The notes under the pieces are model-generated. The model worked only from the letters and a program-made list of their open reading frames with translations. It did no database searches and was not told the origin of the DNA. The position numbers were made by a program, and so were the translations under genes. A stretch of DNA of 8,957 bases. Origin: Pseudomonadota bacterium (GTDB taxonomy: Bacteria; Pseudomonadota; Alphaproteobacteria; Sphingomonadales; Sphingomonadaceae). Where the stretch lies: assembly GCA_023457895.1 (NCBI GenBank), contig JAEXAY010000030.1, positions 1 through 8,957 of the forward strand, given 5' to 3'. Numbering within the stretch: position 1 is the stretch's first letter; each line of letters starts with the position of its first letter. This document shows positions 6,138 to 8,957 of this stretch, one piece after another.

Positions 6138-6377
6138 CTATGTAAGAAACATTTTCTTCCATTTTGCAACCGTATTTCTGCTTAATTTGAAATGATTAGC
6201 CAATTGGCTATTGTTAAGGTTGTGTTTTTTTTGGTAATCAAGAAATCTAATAATATCTGATTTACTGTAAGAGCGAAGCTTTTGGTTATAAGATGTATTT
6301 GTTCCGAAGATTTTTTCATTCAGCATAATGACATCAAATGCCGATAAATTTGCTTTCTCAATTATTGGATTACACAC
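6138..6377 (-). CDS. Small helix-turn-helix protein, start truncated
   Basis: The frame from GTG 6377 gives 79 residues, ending NNSQLANHFKLSRNTVAKWKK (about residues 55-75). This is a typical helix-turn-helix of the transposase-like type, where L-A-x-H-F-x-L-S-R-N-T-V-A-K-W is the two-helix unit. The frame is open upstream to at least 6437, adding PNYKRIYSDILNKRYPEKKE, which looks like the normal N-terminus of this Chryseobacterium-type family. No ATG precedes it, so the original start has been lost at the junction with the gene at 6403-6630. Either a GTG-started short protein is made, or this is a remnant. Probable DNA-binding protein; target unknown. It follows the upstream gene closely and may share its transcript. 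Confidence 0.55.
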   Translation of the reverse strand: MCNPIIEKANLSAFDVIMLNEKIFGTNTSYNQKLRSYSKSDIIRFLDYQKKHNLNNSQLANHFKLSRNTVAKWKKMFLT

Positions 6378-6402
6378 TTCTTTTTTCTCAGGGTATCTTT
6401 TA

Positions 6403-6630
6403 TTAAGAATATCGGAATAAATCCTTTTGTAATTGGGTGTGGTTAAAGTCGTATTGTAATAATTTGCTCCATCTCAGTAAGATTTCTGTATCTAAACTTT
6501 TATGTTTGTACATTTCATCTATCTCTTCTTCTGTACAATTGAAAATATTACAGATGCGGGACATTTCTGTCCCACTTTCTGCAATCGTCTCTCTCATCAT
6601 TTGTCCGATATGGATATTTTTAAAATTCAT
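6403..6630 (-). CDS. Helix-turn-helix family protein, C-terminally truncated
   Basis: The product is 75 residues: MNFKNIHIGQMMRETIAESG, then a C-N-x-F-x-C-T-E-E-E-I-D segment and LDTEILLRWSKLLQYDF. This N-terminal domain belongs to a Flavobacteriia protein type that normally continues (YDFFR.YSQHLILY...) into a C-terminal helix-turn-helix. Here homology stops at YDF (about 6445) and the last 13 residues read through the 5' end of the next gene in the wrong frame. The second half has been deleted by fusion to the neighbouring family. ATG 6630 is 7 nt after the stop of the secreted-protein gene, so the genes are probably co-transcribed. Function as a DNA-binding regulator is doubtful without the C-terminus. 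Confidence 0.55.
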   Translation of the reverse strand: MNFKNIHIGQMMRETIAESGTEMSRICNIFNCTEEEIDEMYKHKSLDTEILLRWSKLLQYDFNHTQLQKDLFRYS

Positions 6631-6637
6631 ATTTTTA

Positions 6638-7441
6638 TTATAAACTAGAATTTATCAATAAAAAGTTGATTAAAAATGTTCCGGCCCAGTTGGCTGAAGT
6701 GGAGTTATTTGAAAAAGTAAAATTATCCATTCTGTTTACAACAACAGTCATTCTTGTTTTTCCTGTATCATTATTGATGTTAATAAAATTTACAAGAAAT
6801 GTATCGGGATAACTAGTATTATTTCCAGCAGTATATATCGGATATAATTTGTTCAAACTAAAAGGAGTCCCTTGGTATTCATATACAATAATCATCTTAG
6901 CAGGATATCCGTTTGCTGCAGCTGTGGATGTTTTGGAAATAACATACCAATTATTAAAGTCATAAGCAGAATTGCCATGATTGGAAAAATCTGCCACTGC
7001 TGTTCCTTGGGTTGCAGATGCATGAGGCGGTATTTTTACTTGCGAAGAATATACGCTTACAATTGAACTATTAAAAGCAGTTGAGCGCCAAGCACCGTTA
7101 CTGTATATGAATTCAACCGCGAAACCATTTGCGATATTTATATTATCTAGTTTTCCTGCATATCCGCCCGTTGTGTTGTTGAAAATAACTAATCTTTGAC
7201 CCTCTATTGACGCTGCTCCTACAGTAATTGTGAAATCAGCTGTTGCAGTACCGGTAATCCGATATTGACTCATATTTGGTGTAATGGTAACTGCGTTGGA
7301 AGCTATTGAAACAATAGATTCTCTGTTTGCAAGAGATCCATTGATATCTAATGTTGCTTTTGGATCTGAAGTGTTAATTCCGACTTGGCTATATGCTATT
7401 GTTGAAAGTGATAATGCTGTAATGTATACTATTTTTTTCAT
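6638..7441 (-). CDS. Secreted GINT-type surface protein
   Basis: The product is 267 residues with a signal peptide (residues 1-18, cut before Q19) followed by QVGINTSDPKATLDINGSL. That opening is typical of exported Bacteroidota proteins related to tail-fibre or adhesin-like surface proteins. The rest is rich in N, S, T, G and aromatic residues in beta-strand patterns (about 40-115 resembles a trimeric fibre-type beta region with 'NNTTGGYAGKL' and 'FIYSNGAWR'; the C-terminal 150 residues form a separate beta-rich part). I see no enzyme motif and no C-terminal secretion domain. Probably an extracellular or surface structural protein. The ATG at 7441 fits the signal peptide. Downstream, the small helix-turn-helix gene starts 7 nt after its stop. 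Confidence 0.75.
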   Translation of the reverse strand: MKKIVYITALSLSTIAYSQVGINTSDPKATLDINGSLANRESIVSIASNAVTITPNMSQYRITGTATADFTITVGAASIEGQRLVIFNNTTGGYAGKLDNINIANGFAVEFIYSNGAWRSTAFNSSIVSVYSSQVKIPPHASATQGTAVADFSNHGNSAYDFNNWYVISKTSTAAANGYPAKMIIVYEYQGTPFSLNKLYPIYTAGNNTSYPDTFLVNFININNDTGKTRMTVVVNRMDNFTFSNNSTSANWAGTFLINFLLINSSL

Positions 7442-7467
7442 TTGTTTTAAAATTTAATGATGTATGT

Positions 7468-7495
7468 GAGAAGAGTGATTTTAAAACTCTTTCTC
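7468..7495. terminator. Imperfect hairpin between two genes
   Basis: GAGAAGAGT (7468-7476) and ACTCTTTCTC (7486-7495) pair with one bulged base around a 9-nt loop. It lies 21 nt downstream of the RPPP-tail gene stop and about 27 nt upstream of the GINT-protein start. No run of T follows on the minus strand, so it may be a weak terminator, an mRNA-stabilising hairpin or an operator. Confidence 0.3.
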
Positions 7496-7516
7496 CTGAG
7501 TTGATTTATTATATTT

Positions 7517-8155
7517 CTAAACAAAAGGCGGCGGACGGATGCTGTTTGCCGTTAAGCAAACAGAAAGTAGTACGAGGTTTATATTCTCAAAAATCAGTTT
7601 TTTGGAAGTTGCATTAGTGGTTATATTATTCTTAGCTTCTTTCGGAAAAAAAGCAAGCAGTTTTATATTTTGTGAAGTGGTGGGAGCAGCAGCCGAGCTG
7701 TGATGCGCCGAAAAAAGGAAGGTTTTTTGGCTGTCATTTTGCTTAAAAGTTTCTTTTTGGTGTATTGCCTTTTTTTCGCTTGGTGTATGTTCCGCTACCT
7801 TTTTTTCGCTTGGTGTATGTTCCGCTACCTTTTTTTCCTGTTCAGAATGTTTTTCCGCTAAATGTGTTTTTGTTTCTTCAGGTTTTTCCAAATAAATAAC
7901 CGCAATGTTTTGGTCAGAGTGTAACCCTGTAACCGTGGTTCCTGCTGTGATGTAAATATGTACAGAGTCTGGTTTTTGGATTTGCGAAAAGTTTTGTGTA
8001 ACTACCGTTTCATCTCCGATAAAAATTTCCGTATTGTTGATTTGGAAAATCTGTGCTGAAACAGTAAAAGAAAAGAAGAAACATAAAAGCCCGAACAGCT
8101 TTATGGCTGTTCTGAGTAAAATTAATTCTCTTGCTTTTATGTCCTTTTTTCTCAT
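7517..8155 (-). CDS. Exported protein with RPPP C-terminal tail, unknown function
   Basis: With ATG at 8155 the product is 212 residues. It has a basic N-terminal stretch, then a hydrophobic segment ending FSFTVSAQ (about residues 17-35), a signal peptide or anchor. A short conserved part follows (IFQINNTEIFIGDETVVTQN), then a Lys/Glu/His-rich low-complexity part (about 100-140) with a duplicated EKKVAEHTPS unit. The end is a weakly hydrophobic segment and the tail SIRPPPFV. An RPPP tail is typical of a family of short Chryseobacterium hypothetical proteins. An in-frame TTG at 8200 would lengthen it but overlaps the promoter element at 8198-8205, so it is rejected. Function unknown; the low-complexity part suggests a periplasmic linker. 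Confidence 0.65.
   Translation of the reverse strand: MRKKDIKARELILLRTAIKLFGLLCFFFSFTVSAQIFQINNTEIFIGDETVVTQNFSQIQKPDSVHIYITAGTTVTGLHSDQNIAVIYLEKPEETKTHLAEKHSEQEKKVAEHTPSEKKVAEHTPSEKKAIHQKETFKQNDSQKTFLFSAHHSSAAAPTTSQNIKLLAFFPKEAKNNITTNATSKKLIFENINLVLLSVCLTANSIRPPPFV
7768..7837 (-). repeat. 30-bp tandem duplication inside the RPPP-tail gene
   Basis: Units 7768-7797 and 7798-7827 are identical, and 10 bases of a third follow. Each encodes 10 residues (EKKVAEHTPS). The identity at every base points to a recent slippage event. Copy number probably varies between strains. Confidence 0.85.
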
Positions 8156-8197
8156 CAATTGGTTTAAGAATAGTCCTATGTAGACTACTTTTGCTTG

Positions 8198-8205
8198 CAA
8201 ATGTA
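8198..8205 (-). promoter_or_regulatory. Bacteroidota -7 promoter element
   Basis: The minus strand reads TACATTTG, an exact match to the TAnnTTTG element used by the Bacteroidota primary sigma factor. It lies about 43 nt before the ATG at 8155, giving a leader of about 35 nt. The -33 region upstream is a T/A-rich stretch without a clear TTTG. It probably drives the RPPP-tail gene and perhaps the genes after it. Confidence 0.5.
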
Positions 8206-8324
8206 AAAAAAATAATTAATAAAAAAAGTGTATAAGATACTGTATTCCAGTATTCTGTAATATAAAATTGTTTTGGATTTTATGTTTAGCCATAAAAATA
8301 GGGCAACAATAAATACTTATCCAT

Positions 8325-8346
8325 ACCTGTTGTGCATTTAGCACAA
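8325..8346. repeat. Probable terminal end of the IS982 remnant
   Basis: ACCTGTTGTGC starts at 8325 and TTGTGC (8330-8335) pairs with GCACAA (8341-8346) around ATTTA. The transposase stop is inside this palindrome. IS982-type elements end in short repeats beginning ACC close to the transposase stop, so this may be the intact end. The matching end is not visible on the other side. Confidence 0.35.
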
Positions 8347-8601
8347 ATTAATTTTTATTTTGTTTAAACTTCTTTTGAAAACAAAGAAATTGAGGTATTG
8401 AATCATTGTAAAAGAGGTTATTTTAGAAGCAATTCTTGTCGCTAATCCTTGAAAAGTTTTTGCTAAATTGATGTGAACCAAGAATTGTCCGCCCAGTTGA
8501 GAAATCGCCGTTTCAATTCTTTTTCTGATTTTTGATTTTGTTTTTGAAAATTCTACAAAATCAAAAATCAGAAAAAGATAAAGGAAGAAATAGAATTGCA
8601 A
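8338..8601 (-). pseudogene. IS982-family transposase, C-terminal remnant
   Basis: The frame ends with KSKIRKRIETAISQL, NLAKTFQGLATRIASKIT, FTMIQYLNFF and NKIKINLC. This is the C-terminal part of an IS982-type transposase, where R-K-R-I-E-T-x-F-S-Q-L and AKTFxGLxTRIxxKI...QYLN are characteristic and carry the last acidic catalytic residue (E of RIET). Only about 65-70 residues of a protein normally near 300 residues remain. The N-terminal part of the open frame (8601 to about 8555, FYFFLYLFLIFDFVEF) is not transposase but the reverse complement of the following 24 bases, created by an inverted duplication. No start codon or first two catalytic residues remain; it cannot be active. Confidence 0.7.
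8518..8578. repeat. Perfect 24-bp inverted repeat with 13-nt loop
   Basis: The arms are 8518-8541 (starts TCTTTTTCTGATTTTTG) and 8555-8578 (ends CAAAAATCAGAAAAAGA), with loop TTTTGAAAATTCT. All 24 positions pair. The left arm is part of the transposase coding sequence; the right arm marks the point where transposase homology stops. A fold-back or template-switch event would explain it. Confidence 0.85.
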
Positions 8602-8957
8602 GATTCTTCTAAAGATAACCTAAATTTTTCAACCTAAATTTGGATTTCTAAGTAGAACAAATTTGCGTTGGAAAATCAGCTCTTTTGCAAAACAAGGTGC
8701 TGGTTAAGCGTTGGCGTTTTGCAAATGTGCTGATAAGCGTAGGCAAAAAAGCGGCTGGAAAAAGAATAAATTTTGCGTTTGGAAAGATTTCATTTTATTT
8801 GTGCTTTTTGATTTAACGCAATCTTGGGGAAGGTGGATTCAAACATTTAACGCAACGGTTAGATTGGATAAAATTAGAATAAATTTTTTATATCAAGAAT
8901 AAAATATGGATAACTTTTTCAGCCTTTTTGGGCAAAAAGTTACCCACATTTTATTTT
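8602..8957. other. Stretch without a convincing gene; palindromes and short repeats
   Basis: I find no supported CDS. A 63-codon plus-strand frame at 8711-8902 has no family features and runs through palindromic DNA. Present are an 11-bp direct repeat AACCTAAATTT (8617-8627 and 8631-8641), a palindromic pair TTTGCAAAAC (8684-8693) / GTTTTGCAAA (8716-8725), and the hairpin at 8911-8942. The sequence may belong to another repeat family or an IS end. Confidence 0.5.
8911..8942. terminator. Hairpin at the window edge
   Basis: TAACTTTTT (8911-8919) pairs with AAAAAGTTA (8934-8942); inside, GCC and GGC can extend the stem around TTTTT. It is a possible bidirectional terminator for genes beyond the window, or the arm of a mobile element. 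It has no strong U-tract. Confidence 0.35.

Noticed and set aside
6437..6643. Plus-strand frame of 68 codons
   Set aside because: It is antisense to the recognisable helix-turn-helix gene starting at 6630.
6872..7066. Plus-strand frame of 64 codons
   Set aside because: It is antisense to the secreted GINT-type protein gene.
8156..8200. TTG start at 8200 for the RPPP-tail protein
   Set aside because: It overlaps the TACATTTG promoter element; ATG 8155 gives a normal signal-peptide start.
8711..8902. Plus-strand frame of 63 codons
   Set aside because: It has an unusual composition with no family resemblance and starts inside a palindrome; probably chance.

Overview
The window is AT-rich DNA from a Bacteroidota genome, most likely a member of the Flavobacteriia close to Chryseobacterium, Flavobacterium or Elizabethkingia. 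The clues are secreted proteins with the 'GIN..DPKATLDINGS' start, a small protein ending in RPPP, a TAnnTTTG promoter element, leaders without Shine-Dalgarno sequences, and two small helix-turn-helix protein types common in that group. No rRNA, tRNA or CRISPR was seen.

Left flank (1-742, minus strand): the 5' part of a secreted protein running off the window edge, then a small lipoprotein gene.

Centre (757-4911): the notable part. Four unrelated minus-strand genes each sit between copies of a structured repeat of about 200 bp. The repeats have conserved interiors, but their outermost ~10 bases differ from copy to copy. The end bases facing each other across a gene are exact reverse complements: GTTAGCAGAA/TTCTGCTAAC twice, GTTATCTGCA/TGCAGATAAC, and GTTGTCTGCA/TGCAGACAAC. 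This is the arrangement of integron gene cassettes, where the start of a cassette pairs with the first half of its own attC site. The predicted fold (R stem, asymmetric loop, 18-bp L stem, inner stem) pairs better, through G-T wobbles, on the strand opposite the genes, which is the strand integron integrases use. The genes fit tightly: stops are 3-6 nt from the repeat and starts 18-29 nt. Cargo, in array order from high to low coordinates: a seven-helix membrane protein, a DUF4261-like protein, a putAbiC-like membrane protein (phage abortive infection), and a protein with an R-N-x3-H motif like HEPN RNases. At least two of the four look like defence genes. No integrase is in the window, so the integron assignment is an inference from site architecture.

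Right part (4912-8155): a plus-strand ORF encoding a 7-residue repeat (21-bp tandem repeats); a Flavobacteriia conserved gene broken by a frameshift near its 5' end; two truncated or fused helix-turn-helix genes; a secreted GINT-type surface protein; and a secreted/membrane RPPP-tail protein with a 30-bp internal duplication and a recognisable promoter.

Right edge (8325-8957): the 3' end of an IS982-family transposase gene, interrupted by a perfect 24-bp inverted duplication, then about 380 bp without a convincing gene but with several palindromes. Together the broken genes, IS remnant and cassette array mark this as an accessory, rearranged region.
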